Shown: positions 25,771 to 34,867 of the stretch, piece after piece
Layout of the letters: every line of letters begins with the position of its first letter
How positions within the stretch are numbered: position 1 is the stretch's first letter
NCBI GenBank assembly: GCA_002730875.1
Contig: PCBI01000016.1
Span: 62,001 to 126,000 of the forward strand
Direction: 5' to 3'
Length of the DNA: 64,000 nucleotides
From: Spirochaetaceae bacterium
GTDB taxonomy: Bacteria > Spirochaetota > Leptospiria > Leptospirales > Leptonemataceae
Notes under the pieces: generated by a model
Seen by the model: the letters and a program-made list of their open reading frames with translations, nothing else
Told to the model about the DNA's origin: nothing
Databases searched by the model: none
Position numbers and translations under genes: made by a program

Positions 25771-26081
25771 TCTTTATCCCCTTTGCCGCTTCGGCGACCG
25801 AAGAATCCGCCGCTTCTTTTCTCTGATTGCTGCGGCTCGCTTTTTGCCTGCTGCGCCTCCGCCTCTTCCAGGGCTTTTTCATCTACCTGAAAGGCAGGCT
25901 CGCTCTTTCGGCGACGACCTCTCTGAGGCATGTCCCGCAGCAGCTCTTCTAACCGCTTTTGGAAGACCCGGTTATTTCTAACCTGGTTTACCACAGATTT
26001 TGGATAGGACTCCGGGTAATTATGGATATTCAGTAGTTCTATATCGTCCAGTGGGATGGACTCCTGTTTCTTCCGCGCCAT
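25767..26081 (-). CDS. Small charged protein of unknown function upstream of hom
   Basis: A 104-residue soluble protein. The N-terminal half looks folded (LLNIHNYPESYPKSVVNQV, then RVFQKRLEELL). The second half is a low-complexity charged tail with RRRK, EEAEAQQ and GGFFGRRSGKG segments. I know no family. It is real by context: the stop overlaps the hom ATG as ATGA and codon use resembles the neighbours. The basic tail might bind nucleic acid or membrane. The promoter of the operon should lie in the short divergent spacer shared with the glpT-like gene. Confidence 0.65.
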   Translation of the reverse strand: MARKKQESIPLDDIELLNIHNYPESYPKSVVNQVRNNRVFQKRLEELLRDMPQRGRRRKSEPAFQVDEKALEEAEAQQAKSEPQQSEKRSGGFFGRRSGKGDKE

Positions 26082-26177
26082 AGATCTCTGGGAAAAGACC
26101 TGCAGGGCATAACTCAGTCAAGTCAATTCACCCGGTTTTTCTTGACACATTACACAGCCGGGGCCTTTCAAGAGTCT

Positions 26178-27590
26178 GTGAATCCCTTTACCGCCGTGGA
26201 GCGCGCCCTCAATCGATTCTATGCTCCAGCACCGGCCACCACACCCTTAGATTCTACTCAGGTAGAAAAAAAGTATCCCTGGATGAGATGGCAGATCCTG
26301 GAGTCTACATTCCTGGGATATGCCACCTTCTACCTGGTGCGCAATAACCTGGCTCCGGCGCAGGCGGCCTTTGGCGATGCCATGGGCTACGATAAGACCA
26401 TGTTGGGCACAATCATTACCGCCACCGCTATTTCCTATGGTATAGGGAAATTCATTATGGGCGGGATGTCGGACCGCAGTAACCCCCGGGTCTTCATGGC
26501 CACTGGCCTGATACTCAGCGCGGTTTGCAATTTTCTGTTCGGTATGGCCACAGACTACCATGCACACCTGTTTCTGTGGTCCATGAACGGTTTCTTTCAG
26601 GGCATGGGCTGGGGCCCTTGCGGACGCAGCCTGGGCCACTGGTTCGCCTTACGCGAAAGGGGAACGATCTTTGGAGTGTGGAACATTGCGCACAATGTGG
26701 GAGGAGCCGCCATCGGAGCGTTGTCCGGATATCTGGCCAAAAACTATGGCTGGGAGAATGCATTCATTGTTCCAGGGATCATCGCACTTGTGGGAGCGGC
26801 CTATTTGATCTGGCGACTGCGCGATACGCCACAATCCGTCGGGCTACCTCCGGTGGAGTCCTACATCAAAAGGCATCCGGACCGGGCCCTGGATTTCTCC
26901 AAAAAGAATCCAGACGGTTCGTCGGCGCAGGATCAGGAGCCTGAACTGTTGCACCATCCAGATGTAGAAGATCCCGAAAGGGAACTGTCGACGAAGGAAT
27001 TGTTCGTAAACTATATCCTTACCAACCCGGCGCTCTGGCTCTTTGCCCTGTGTAATTTTTTCGTATATATAGGTCGCTACAGCCTTCTGGACTGGGGCCC
27101 CACCTATCTGGCCGAAGAGAAAGGCGCCACCCTGCTTCAGGGGGGCAACAGTAATACTATCTTCGAAGTGGCTGGTATCTTCTCCACGCTTCTGGTGGGC
27201 TGGTTATCCGATCGCCTGGGCGGACGGCGAGGCATGGTCTCCCTGCTCTGCTTGATTCCCATCCTGCTTTCGGTAATTGCGATCTGGATGATTCCGCCGG
27301 GCCATCTGTATCTGGACCTGTTCTTTTTCGGCGTTATTGGATTCTTCATCTATCCGCCGGTAATGCTACTGGGGGTGGCCGGCCTGGACTTCACCTCCAA
27401 GAAAGCTGTGGGAGCCGCCGCCGGCTTCATCGGCCTCTTTGGCTATGCGGGTCGAGCTGTCCAGGGCACCGGACTGGGTTGGATCGCCGAAAACTATGGC
27501 TGGAATGCATCCCTTTCCGCCATCGCCGTATGTATGGTACTTGCCATCATTCTACTTTCCTTTACGTGGAAGCTCCGTCCTCATACGTAG
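26178..27590 (+). CDS. glpT: Organophosphate:phosphate antiporter (GlpT/UhpT family)
   Basis: A 12-helix major-facilitator protein that exchanges glycerol 3-phosphate or a hexose phosphate for inorganic phosphate. Both phosphate-binding arginines are present: YLVRNN (Arg55) and YIGRYS. The family signature is visible as GWGPCGRSLGHWF, then RGTIFGVWNIAHNVGG. I chose GTG 26178, which gives a leader of the expected size before MRWQI. The frame is open to a TTG at 26142, but that TTG is part of TTGACA and reads better as a -35 box. The ribosome-binding site is weak. Glycerol 3-phosphate is the likely substrate by overall similarity, but UhpT-like specificity is not excluded. Confidence 0.85.
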   Translation: MNPFTAVERALNRFYAPAPATTPLDSTQVEKKYPWMRWQILESTFLGYATFYLVRNNLAPAQAAFGDAMGYDKTMLGTIITATAISYGIGKFIMGGMSDRSNPRVFMATGLILSAVCNFLFGMATDYHAHLFLWSMNGFFQGMGWGPCGRSLGHWFALRERGTIFGVWNIAHNVGGAAIGALSGYLAKNYGWENAFIVPGIIALVGAAYLIWRLRDTPQSVGLPPVESYIKRHPDRALDFSKKNPDGSSAQDQEPELLHHPDVEDPERELSTKELFVNYILTNPALWLFALCNFFVYIGRYSLLDWGPTYLAEEKGATLLQGGNSNTIFEVAGIFSTLLVGWLSDRLGGRRGMVSLLCLIPILLSVIAIWMIPPGHLYLDLFFFGVIGFFIYPPVMLLGVAGLDFTSKKAVGAAAGFIGLFGYAGRAVQGTGLGWIAENYGWNASLSAIAVCMVLAIILLSFTWKLRPHT

Positions 27591-27631
27591 TTATCTCGGA
27601 GGAGTCTGGTCGAGGCAAATACACAGTCATA

Positions 27632-28657
27632 ATGTTTAATGCAGAGCATAGAAAACTAAGGGAACCTGGCAGCATCGAAGCCCCCGGCGAGGAGGAACTA
27701 ACGTCGGTATATCTATCCGGTCCCGACGAATCCATCGAGGCTGAAATCTGTCCAGAGGTTGGATGCACCTGTTTTTCTCTTCGCTTTCAGGGCGAAGAGT
27801 TGCTCCACTTTCCTTTCAATCTGAATCATTACAGAGCCAGCAAGGATCTGGCCGGTATACCGCTTTTGTATCCTTTCGCCAATCGATTGGAAAGGGATGC
27901 CATTCCGTTTCGAGGTAAAGAATTTCCGCTTTCTGGCGAAGAGCTATACCGGGACGGAAACGGTTTGCCCATTCATGGACTGATTATCAAATCCAGCGCC
28001 TGGAGTTTGAAAGATCTGAACGCATCCAGAGACTTCGCTCGAGCCTTGTTCGAGTTCAATCTGGAACGGGATATGAGCCTGCGAAACAACTTCCCTTTTG
28101 GGCAAGCCCTCCTACTGACGTTCGAGTTGCAGCAGAATCAATTACGAATTCTGCTGGAAGTGGAAAACCGGGACCGGAATCCTTTTCCTCTCACCCCGGG
28201 CTTTCATCCCTACTTTTCTCTGGGCAAGCATAAGCGAAACGATATCCGGCTTTCTATACCGGCAGGAAAATCCCTATCTCTTTCCGACCTGTATTTACCC
28301 GATGGCAACGACATCCTGGTCAGTGAAAAGTGGCCGGAACATGAAGACATGGTACTCGGAAAAAACAAATTCGATACCGTGTTCACGGATCTTGGCGAAG
28401 ATCCTGTATTCAAGCTGATTCGCCCGGACCTTTCGATAAACCTGCACTGTGGCCCGGATTTTCCTGTCGGGATCGTTTATAGCCCGCCGGACGAAAACTT
28501 CGTCTGCCTGGAACCCATGACTGCGCCCACCAACGCTATGTACCTGCACTCGCGGGGACAGTGGGAAATTCCTGTACTGGAACCCGGCCAGAATATGTCT
28601 TTCGAACACAGTATAGAAATCCAACCGACCTTGAGACGGCCAGTGGGGCCTAGTTGA
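27632..28657 (+). CDS. Aldose 1-epimerase family protein
   Basis: A galactose-mutarotase fold protein of 341 residues that would interconvert alpha and beta anomers of a sugar or sugar phosphate. PLLYPFANRLERDAIPFRG contains the conserved Arg, and LPIHGLI and GFHPYFSLG hold the two histidines. VCLEPMTAPTNAM carries the catalytic Glu. ATG 27632 lies 41 bases after the glpT stop and begins just before the domain; no good ribosome-binding site is seen. The position behind a phosphate-ester antiporter suggests a shared sugar-phosphate role, by inference only. It converges on the dioxygenase gene with a 106-bp spacer. Confidence 0.85.
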   Translation: MFNAEHRKLREPGSIEAPGEEELTSVYLSGPDESIEAEICPEVGCTCFSLRFQGEELLHFPFNLNHYRASKDLAGIPLLYPFANRLERDAIPFRGKEFPLSGEELYRDGNGLPIHGLIIKSSAWSLKDLNASRDFARALFEFNLERDMSLRNNFPFGQALLLTFELQQNQLRILLEVENRDRNPFPLTPGFHPYFSLGKHKRNDIRLSIPAGKSLSLSDLYLPDGNDILVSEKWPEHEDMVLGKNKFDTVFTDLGEDPVFKLIRPDLSINLHCGPDFPVGIVYSPPDENFVCLEPMTAPTNAMYLHSRGQWEIPVLEPGQNMSFEHSIEIQPTLRRPVGPS

Positions 28658-28763
28658 AAGCCGGCCTATCCAATTAACGGGTGTCCGCTTGGCGAAAGCT
28701 ATGCCTGAAGTCGGGCGGGCAAGTTCCGCCACAGGCGCCAGGATTCCAGGAATCGTTTTCCGG

Positions 28764-29546
28764 TTATACGAAATCTATGGATGTTTTGGACAGAGATCCA
28801 AGCTCGAATCCATCCAATGGATATTCGGGTTTGAGTCCACCGGTCTCATGGGCCGCTCCGGCCACAACAATCAGAGGTAGGAAGTGCTCCGGACTGGGAT
28901 GGTTCAGGGATGCATGGGGCGCCTTTTCTTTGAACTCAATCAACTCTTCAAGCTGTCCGTTCTCCAGTCGCTCCTTCACAAAGTTCTGAAATTGATGCAT
29001 GGGCTCGGGCACCGGCATCCTCCCGGAAAAATCAATCGCGCCCAGGTTGTGAGTCAGCCCCCCGCTGCCTATGAGCCAGACGGATTGCTGGCTCTTCATC
29101 CATCGAGAAAGACTGCGTCCCAGTTCAAAAAGGCGCTCCGCCGGCCAACGGGGCAGCGATACTTGAAGCACAGGCACATTTCTGCCCGGGAAGAGCCAGT
29201 AGAGCGGAGTCCATACACCATGATCCCATCCCCGGTCGGACAACTCGGGTTTCAGACCTTCGCTCTCCAGAAACTCCTTCAGTGACTTTCGTCCGTGCGG
29301 TGAACCCGGGGCAGGATAGGAAATACGATAGAGCTCTTCGGGGAAGCCGTAGAAATCGTAGATCAAGTCCCGGGTTTCATCGGTACCCAGAGCCAGATCC
29401 GGGGTTTCCCAGTGGGCCGACACAACCAGAACCAGTTCCGGCGACCTTTCCGGCCAGCTTTTCTGACTCCATTCGGAATAAATGGCCCCCCGCTGATGAT
29501 CCAGCACCATGGTAGGTGCGCCATGACTTATGAATGAGTATCGATT
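28764..29546 (-). CDS. LigB-type extradiol dioxygenase (DODA/YgiD-like)
   Basis: A cytoplasmic non-haem dioxygenase of the class that cleaves catechols such as 4,5-DOPA. Metal and active-site residues are visible: ISHGAPT, VVSAHWET, DFYGFPEELYRISYPAPG, DRGWDHGVWTPL, GSGGLTHNL and HPSPEHFLPL. The length of 260 residues matches. I chose ATG 29546, which puts the SHGAP motif eight residues in, as in relatives; ATG 29564 and GTG 29588 are alternatives, and GTG 29588 would leave almost no room for the divergent OPT gene. The physiological substrate is unknown. It does not sit in a catabolic cluster. Confidence 0.9.
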   Translation of the reverse strand, partial: NRYSFISHGAPTMVLDHQRGAIYSEWSQKSWPERSPELVLVVSAHWETPDLALGTDETRDLIYDFYGFPEELYRISYPAPGSPHGRKSLKEFLESEGLKPELSDRGWDHGVWTPLYWLFPGRNVPVLQVSLPRWPAERLFELGRSLSRWMKSQQSVWLIGSGGLTHNLGAIDFSGRMPVPEPMHQFQNFVKERLENGQLEELIEFKEKAPHASLNHPSPEHFLPLIVVAGAAHETGGLKPEYPLDGFELGSLSKTSIDFV

Positions 29547-29612
29547 CATCAATTGATTGGTCATCGGTCGCGGAGATTGGTTACTCACTTTTGTTCTTCA
29601 AAGGCAATTCGC

Positions 29613-31859
29613 TTGCCTCTGTATCAAGTAGTTACATACTTTGCATCGTTGCAAACAGGAGAATTTACTTTCAGGGCCATTATTCTGGGTCTGCTTCTAT
29701 CTGTGGTTCTGGGCGCCGCGAACACCTATCTGGGTCTGTATGCCGGATTAACGGTGTCAGCATCCATTCCGGCCGCGGTCCTTTCCATGTTTATCCTTCG
29801 CAAGATATTGCGCTCGGGCACCATCCTGGAAAACAATATCGTGCAATCCATGGCCTCCGCTGGCGAAAGCCTGGCCGCCGGAGTGATCTTCACCATCCCG
29901 GCACTTCTGATATCGGGCAACTGGCATGAGTTCCAGTTCTGGCCGACTACTCTCGTTGCATTCTGCGGCGGTATGCTGGGCATACTATTTCTTATTCCCT
30001 TTCGCAAGCCCTTCATTTCGAAACAACAGGATCCAACCCTGAGCAAGGATTTGATATACCCGGAAGGCGAGGCCTGCGCGCAGGTATTGCGATCCGGCGA
30101 GTCTTCCCAGGCGCGCTCAATCTTTTCGGGAATGAGCATTGGAATCATCTACAAACTGGTATCCGGCTTGTGGCTTAAGTCCAGCGCTTACTTCGCGCTG
30201 CCCGTTCTTCCCTCCGGCCGTCGTGTGGCCTATATGGGTCTGGATTTTTCGGCGGCGCTCACCGCAGTGGGTTTCATTGTAGGGCTTCGCATCGCCTTTC
30301 TGGTATTTCTGGGAGGTCTGATTACCTGGGCTGTGGTTCTTCCCCTTTTCGCTCCGGTAAATCCGGCCACTTCTTTGGAGCGACAGGTTTACAGCTTCTG
30401 GTCTTCGCACGGTCGCTTCGCCGGCGTAGGGGCCATGCTAATCGGCACGGTGGAGTCCCTCCTCCTGGCATCCGCGGCGTTCCGGTCTTTTTCGGCAGGT
30501 TCCTGGATTACACGGCTGAAATCCGCCTGGTCCAATCGAAATCGCAGGAGCAACGAAGAGCGCGAGGACCTTCCGGGCTATGTTATTGTTTCCTTTCTTC
30601 TCTTTGTGAGCGCTGTTGCATTCTTCCTGGTTTCGCAGATGACCGGATGGCTGGCCATTCCGCTGGTACTGTGGATACTGGCGCTATCGCTACCGGTAGT
30701 GGCGGTAGCCGCCTATCTGGTTGGTCTGGTAGGCTCTTCCAACTCCCCGGTATCGGGCATAACCCTGAGCGTTCTTCTTCTGACCGGACTTCTTCTCTGG
30801 CCCTTCGTCGACGGACAACAGGGAATCCTGGCTCTGCTTCTGGTGGCCGGGATGATTTGCTGCGCCGCAGCCACCGCCGGCGATATTGCCCAGGATCTAC
30901 GCACCGGATCCCTGGTGGGGGCCCGACCTGCCCGGCAGCAAATGGCCGAAATACTGGGAGTGGCCATTAGCGCGCCCTTTTTTGCTCTGGTCTTGCAGCT
31001 ATTACACGAAACCTACGGCATTGGGGACAATGGCTTACTGAAAGCCCCGCAGGCTACTCTCTTCGCTTCTCTGGCCGGAAGCATATTTTCCGATGCTCCG
31101 CTTCCAGTATTCATGATTGCCGTAGGGAGCTTGCTGGGCGGCGTTCTGTTCTTCTGGAATCGATATGGTAGCTTCAGAATCCCAATCATGCCGGTGGCGG
31201 TGGGGATGTATCTCCCTTTGAGTGTTTCGACGCCGCTCCTTCTGGGAGGATTGCTATTCTGGATCTACAATCGTTTTTCCAGGGAAGGTTCCCTGCTGGC
31301 CGGCTTGAAAAAGGAGCACCAACCCGCGGTAGCCGAGAGCAATGTTTCTGCGCCTGCTGAGAAGGTGCTTCCCTCTACGGAACAAGAACAATCCGAACGC
31401 CGAGCGGCACGGGCAGGCGAAGGATCAGAAGAAGAACACGGGGACCTGACCGATAATGAGGCCGGCGGCTCGGATCAAGGAGTGAATCAACACTCTCCTC
31501 GCAGTCCCGAACCAACTGCAGATCCAATCCCCGATCAAAGCCCGAACGCAGGTATGTCCGGCGGTATAGAAGAGACTACGCCGTCCGAGCCTGCCAGGAT
31601 CCAGCCGAGCGATTCCATACAGCCCCCGAAACCAGAAAAAGCGAAAAGCAGATTCCAGTCCTGGTTCGGGGATCCCCTGCTCTATAGCTCCGGATTGATT
31701 GCCGGAGAAGCTCTGGGAGGGATTCTGTTGGCGCTACTTCTTCTTTCCGGGATCAGCCTTTCCGCCTCCTGGTCGGCCTTTGCCTTATTTTTGATTGTAT
31801 TGCTTCCCTTGCTTCCGCTATCATCACTGATTAAGCGCCGGGCGAAAGGCAAAGTGTGA
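29613..31859 (+). CDS. OPT-family oligopeptide transporter
   Basis: A large inner-membrane transporter of about 748 residues for peptides or metal-chelate complexes. The N-terminus shows the family blocks FTFRAIILGLLLSVVLGAAN, YLGLYAGLTVSASIPAAVLS, ENNIVQSMASAGESLAAG and YPEGEACAQVL. Fifteen or so hydrophobic helices follow. A hydrophilic, acidic, Pro/Ser/Glu-rich insert of about 115 residues (bases about 31310-31650) separates the last two helices from the rest. The start is TTG 29613, chosen for AAAGG about eight bases upstream. It is divergent from the dioxygenase gene, with a short spacer. Confidence 0.88.
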   Translation: MPLYQVVTYFASLQTGEFTFRAIILGLLLSVVLGAANTYLGLYAGLTVSASIPAAVLSMFILRKILRSGTILENNIVQSMASAGESLAAGVIFTIPALLISGNWHEFQFWPTTLVAFCGGMLGILFLIPFRKPFISKQQDPTLSKDLIYPEGEACAQVLRSGESSQARSIFSGMSIGIIYKLVSGLWLKSSAYFALPVLPSGRRVAYMGLDFSAALTAVGFIVGLRIAFLVFLGGLITWAVVLPLFAPVNPATSLERQVYSFWSSHGRFAGVGAMLIGTVESLLLASAAFRSFSAGSWITRLKSAWSNRNRRSNEEREDLPGYVIVSFLLFVSAVAFFLVSQMTGWLAIPLVLWILALSLPVVAVAAYLVGLVGSSNSPVSGITLSVLLLTGLLLWPFVDGQQGILALLLVAGMICCAAATAGDIAQDLRTGSLVGARPARQQMAEILGVAISAPFFALVLQLLHETYGIGDNGLLKAPQATLFASLAGSIFSDAPLPVFMIAVGSLLGGVLFFWNRYGSFRIPIMPVAVGMYLPLSVSTPLLLGGLLFWIYNRFSREGSLLAGLKKEHQPAVAESNVSAPAEKVLPSTEQEQSERRAARAGEGSEEEHGDLTDNEAGGSDQGVNQHSPRSPEPTADPIPDQSPNAGMSGGIEETTPSEPARIQPSDSIQPPKPEKAKSRFQSWFGDPLLYSSGLIAGEALGGILLALLLLSGISLSASWSAFALFLIVLLPLLPLSSLIKRRAKGKV

Positions 31860-32007
31860 TTGGGTTCTGCCTCTGGTCTGGCGGCAGCAGCAAAGGCCCC
31901 ATTGCATCGCGCATTCTGGAATGCAAGTAAGTTGAAGAGAATGGAACCTATGCCACTCGGGATGCCGGATTTAGAGCGCTGGTAGACCAGGAAGTGCTGG
32001 AAATATT

Positions 32008-34785
32008 ATGAAACGAGAGCTACGGGCGATCTTCTACATACCACTAATCTATTTTATCCTGGGCAGTTTGTGGATCCTGTTATCAGATAAGATTACTCTC
32101 TCCGAATTTGGCAATGCGGTAGAGATCAGTCGATGGCAGACAATAAAAGGGTTGGCTTACGTAAGTTTCTCCTCGCTTCTTCTTGTCGGGCTTATTTATG
32201 GCTACGCCCGTAACCTGGAGGCCAGTCGGTCCCGGCTTCAGGACTCTCGGAACAAGCTCAGAAGCATCGTAGAGAGCTTGCCGGCGGGTATTGCGGAAAC
32301 CGACAGCAATGGAAGGGTAGATTTTGTTTCGGATCGCTTTGTCGAAATTGCAGGTCTGGAAAGGAAACGGATCCTGAATCAACACATTCAGGATTTCTTT
32401 CCCGAAGTATCGCAAATAATCGATTCAGAAGCCCATGACGATCGAGTACCGGAAGTGCTTTCGCTCTGGCAGGCCACAGCTATGAGCCCGGATCAAAAGG
32501 TATTTCGCATCCGGTGCTTCCAGCGAAACGAATCCGATTCAATGTCCGGAGGTCGCCGACTAGAGCTCACAGACATTACGCGATCGTATCGCAGGGAACG
32601 GATTCAGAAGACGATGCAGGATCTGGATCAGATGATTATCAATGAGCAGTCCCAGTATCAGATCTTCCATTTCCTGTGCCATCGGTTTCAGGAGATTTAC
32701 AGTCTTCCCCTTTGCTGGATAGGCGTGGCGGAGCCGGATCATTCTGTAAGGGTTGCCGCTCATGCCGGCCCTAGAAAGGACTATCTCCGCAATCTAATCA
32801 CCCGCTGGGACGAAAGCGCCGCCGGCGAAGGACCAGCCGGACGGGCCATTCGCTTTCAGCAGGTTTACAGATCCGACCATCCGGAGATGAATATGGGCCC
32901 CTGGGCTGTGGCCATGTTCAGTCATAACCTGCGTGCGGCGGTTGCCTTTCCCTTGATCGTAGATCGTCGTTCCATAGGCGTTTTCTGCCTTTATTCGGAA
33001 GAAGAAGGCGCCTTTAGAGACGAAATCCTGGCCGAGCTGAACGAAGTATCCAGACGCCTATCCCTTAGCGTTAGCTTTTCCCTTAAGAAGGAAAGACTGG
33101 AGCTCTTTTCCCGGGCCATGGATTCGGCGGCCAACGTGATTTTCGTAGTGGATCATCTGCTTCGCATGGTCTGGAGCAATCGGGCCTTCCAGGAACGCTC
33201 GGCTCTCACTCCTTCTGATCTTTTTCAAAAACCGGTATCGGAAATCCCCTATCTTTCCGGGCGAGACTACCAGGAAGCCCTGGGCCGAACCTTGCTAAGC
33301 GGAAGAGTCTGGACCGGCGAAATCATTGAAGAAGCGGAAGGAAGTCCGCAACGGATCGCCTTTCTGACTGTAACTCCCATTGAAAACGATACGGGGCAGA
33401 TTCGTTTCCTTTCCGTGGTCCAGGAAGATATAACCGAAGTAAGGGAAGCCGAGAAACGCATTCAAAGCATTTCCAAGTTCGACTCTATCACCGGCCTTCC
33501 CAATAGAAAGCGTTTTGAGACGGTCCTGACCCACTGTATCAGAGAAGCGGGGAATCGAGGACAGTTGCTGGGACTTCTGGTTTTCGATATTGTAAGGTTC
33601 AAAGAGCTCAACGAACAGATGGGGTTTCGTGGCGGCGACCGATATCTCCAGGAACTGGCCCGAACTCTGAAGAGCTCGCTGCCAGAGAACGCCACGCTGT
33701 TCCGGTTGGATAGCGATGTCTTCGCGGTAATTATGGAGGACGTATCCAGTCAGGAAGCGGGCCTGGATTTGGCCAGACACGTAGCAAGTACAGTGCACCA
33801 GAATGTTTCTCTGGGCGAGCGTACCTGGTCGCGAGACATCCATGCCGGCCTGGCCTATTTTCCGGTGGATGGCGGCACTTTCGAGCAGTTGTTCAACTGT
33901 GCTGAAATCGCTCAGGACCAGGCGAGGCAACAGGGCGCCGGAAAGATACTGAGCTTTTCCGAGGAGATGGTACGAGATAGCCGAAATACTTTGAGGCTAC
34001 ATCAAGAGATCTATTCGGCGCTGCAATCCAATCAGTTTCGTCTGGTTTTTCAACCCGAGTTCAATGTCCTTACCCAGGAGGTGTTTCGCTTTGAGGCCCT
34101 CATGCGATGGAATCATCCGGAAAAGGGCGAGATTTCGCCTGGCACATTCATACCGGTGGCCGAACACTTTGGCAGCATCCTCGAGCTGGGAAGTTTTTTG
34201 TTTCAGGAATTGCTACGCCTTGAGAAAGAATGGAGGGTTCGACTGGGACGCACGGTGCCTGTGGCCATCAATCTTTCTCCGGCACAATTCAGAGATCCCC
34301 ACCTGGTAGAAAAGATTGGAGCATTGCTGGAAGAGTTCAAGGAAGACGAGCCTTTTCTGGAGCTGGAAGTTACCGAAACGGCGCTGTTTTCGGACCTGGA
34401 AGTGGCAGAGTCGCAGATGAATCGCCTTCGGGCGCGAAACCTGAGAATCAGCCTGGACGACTTTGGCACCGGTTACTCTTCGCTTTCGGCAATTCGCACC
34501 TTCCCTATTACCGGAATCAAAATCGATCGTAGCTTTGTGTCGGGATTACCGGAAAACCATAGAAATCAGGCCATCGTAAAGTCCATGATCGATATGGCCA
34601 AAAATATGAAACTTACCGTGGTGGCCGAAGGCACAGAAACCCGATCTCAGATAGAGATACTGCGAGACCTGGGTTGCATTCGATGTCAGGGATTCTTGTT
34701 CAGCCCGCCGGTGGAAGCGCCGGTGATTCTGCAGCGTATCCAGGATGGAACCTTCAACCTTTCCCGGGGCAGGCAGCTTTATTAA
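32008..34785 (+). CDS. Membrane PAS-GAF-PAS protein with degenerate GGDEF and intact EAL (c-di-GMP phosphodiesterase)
   Basis: Two N-terminal membrane helices (about 8-27 and 48-66) are followed by PAS (about 80-190), a GAF-like domain (about 205-360), PAS (about 370-480), GGDEF (about 490-640) and EAL (about 670-910). The GGDEF signature reads LDSDVF, so cyclase activity is unlikely. The EAL domain keeps FRFEALMRW, INLSPAQF, ELEVTETALF, DDFGTGYSSL, IKIDRSFV and VAEGTE, the residues needed for metal binding and c-di-GMP hydrolysis. It should lower c-di-GMP in response to a signal. It has GGA before ATG 32008. It converges on recD with an 82-bp spacer. Confidence 0.93.
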   Translation: MKRELRAIFYIPLIYFILGSLWILLSDKITLSEFGNAVEISRWQTIKGLAYVSFSSLLLVGLIYGYARNLEASRSRLQDSRNKLRSIVESLPAGIAETDSNGRVDFVSDRFVEIAGLERKRILNQHIQDFFPEVSQIIDSEAHDDRVPEVLSLWQATAMSPDQKVFRIRCFQRNESDSMSGGRRLELTDITRSYRRERIQKTMQDLDQMIINEQSQYQIFHFLCHRFQEIYSLPLCWIGVAEPDHSVRVAAHAGPRKDYLRNLITRWDESAAGEGPAGRAIRFQQVYRSDHPEMNMGPWAVAMFSHNLRAAVAFPLIVDRRSIGVFCLYSEEEGAFRDEILAELNEVSRRLSLSVSFSLKKERLELFSRAMDSAANVIFVVDHLLRMVWSNRAFQERSALTPSDLFQKPVSEIPYLSGRDYQEALGRTLLSGRVWTGEIIEEAEGSPQRIAFLTVTPIENDTGQIRFLSVVQEDITEVREAEKRIQSISKFDSITGLPNRKRFETVLTHCIREAGNRGQLLGLLVFDIVRFKELNEQMGFRGGDRYLQELARTLKSSLPENATLFRLDSDVFAVIMEDVSSQEAGLDLARHVASTVHQNVSLGERTWSRDIHAGLAYFPVDGGTFEQLFNCAEIAQDQARQQGAGKILSFSEEMVRDSRNTLRLHQEIYSALQSNQFRLVFQPEFNVLTQEVFRFEALMRWNHPEKGEISPGTFIPVAEHFGSILELGSFLFQELLRLEKEWRVRLGRTVPVAINLSPAQFRDPHLVEKIGALLEEFKEDEPFLELEVTETALFSDLEVAESQMNRLRARNLRISLDDFGTGYSSLSAIRTFPITGIKIDRSFVSGLPENHRNQAIVKSMIDMAKNMKLTVVAEGTETRSQIEILRDLGCIRCQGFLFSPPVEAPVILQRIQDGTFNLSRGRQLY

Positions 34786-34867
34786 TATCTGATCGCCATG
34801 CCAGCGTCCTGAACGGGCTGTGGCTTCCGGAGGGTCCGAATAGGATAAGCCAGGGAACCGTAATTGA

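Noticed and set aside
26142..26177. TTG at 26142 as start of the GlpT-type gene
   Set aside because: The TTG is the start of TTGACA, more likely a -35 box, and the extra residues are unlike the family.
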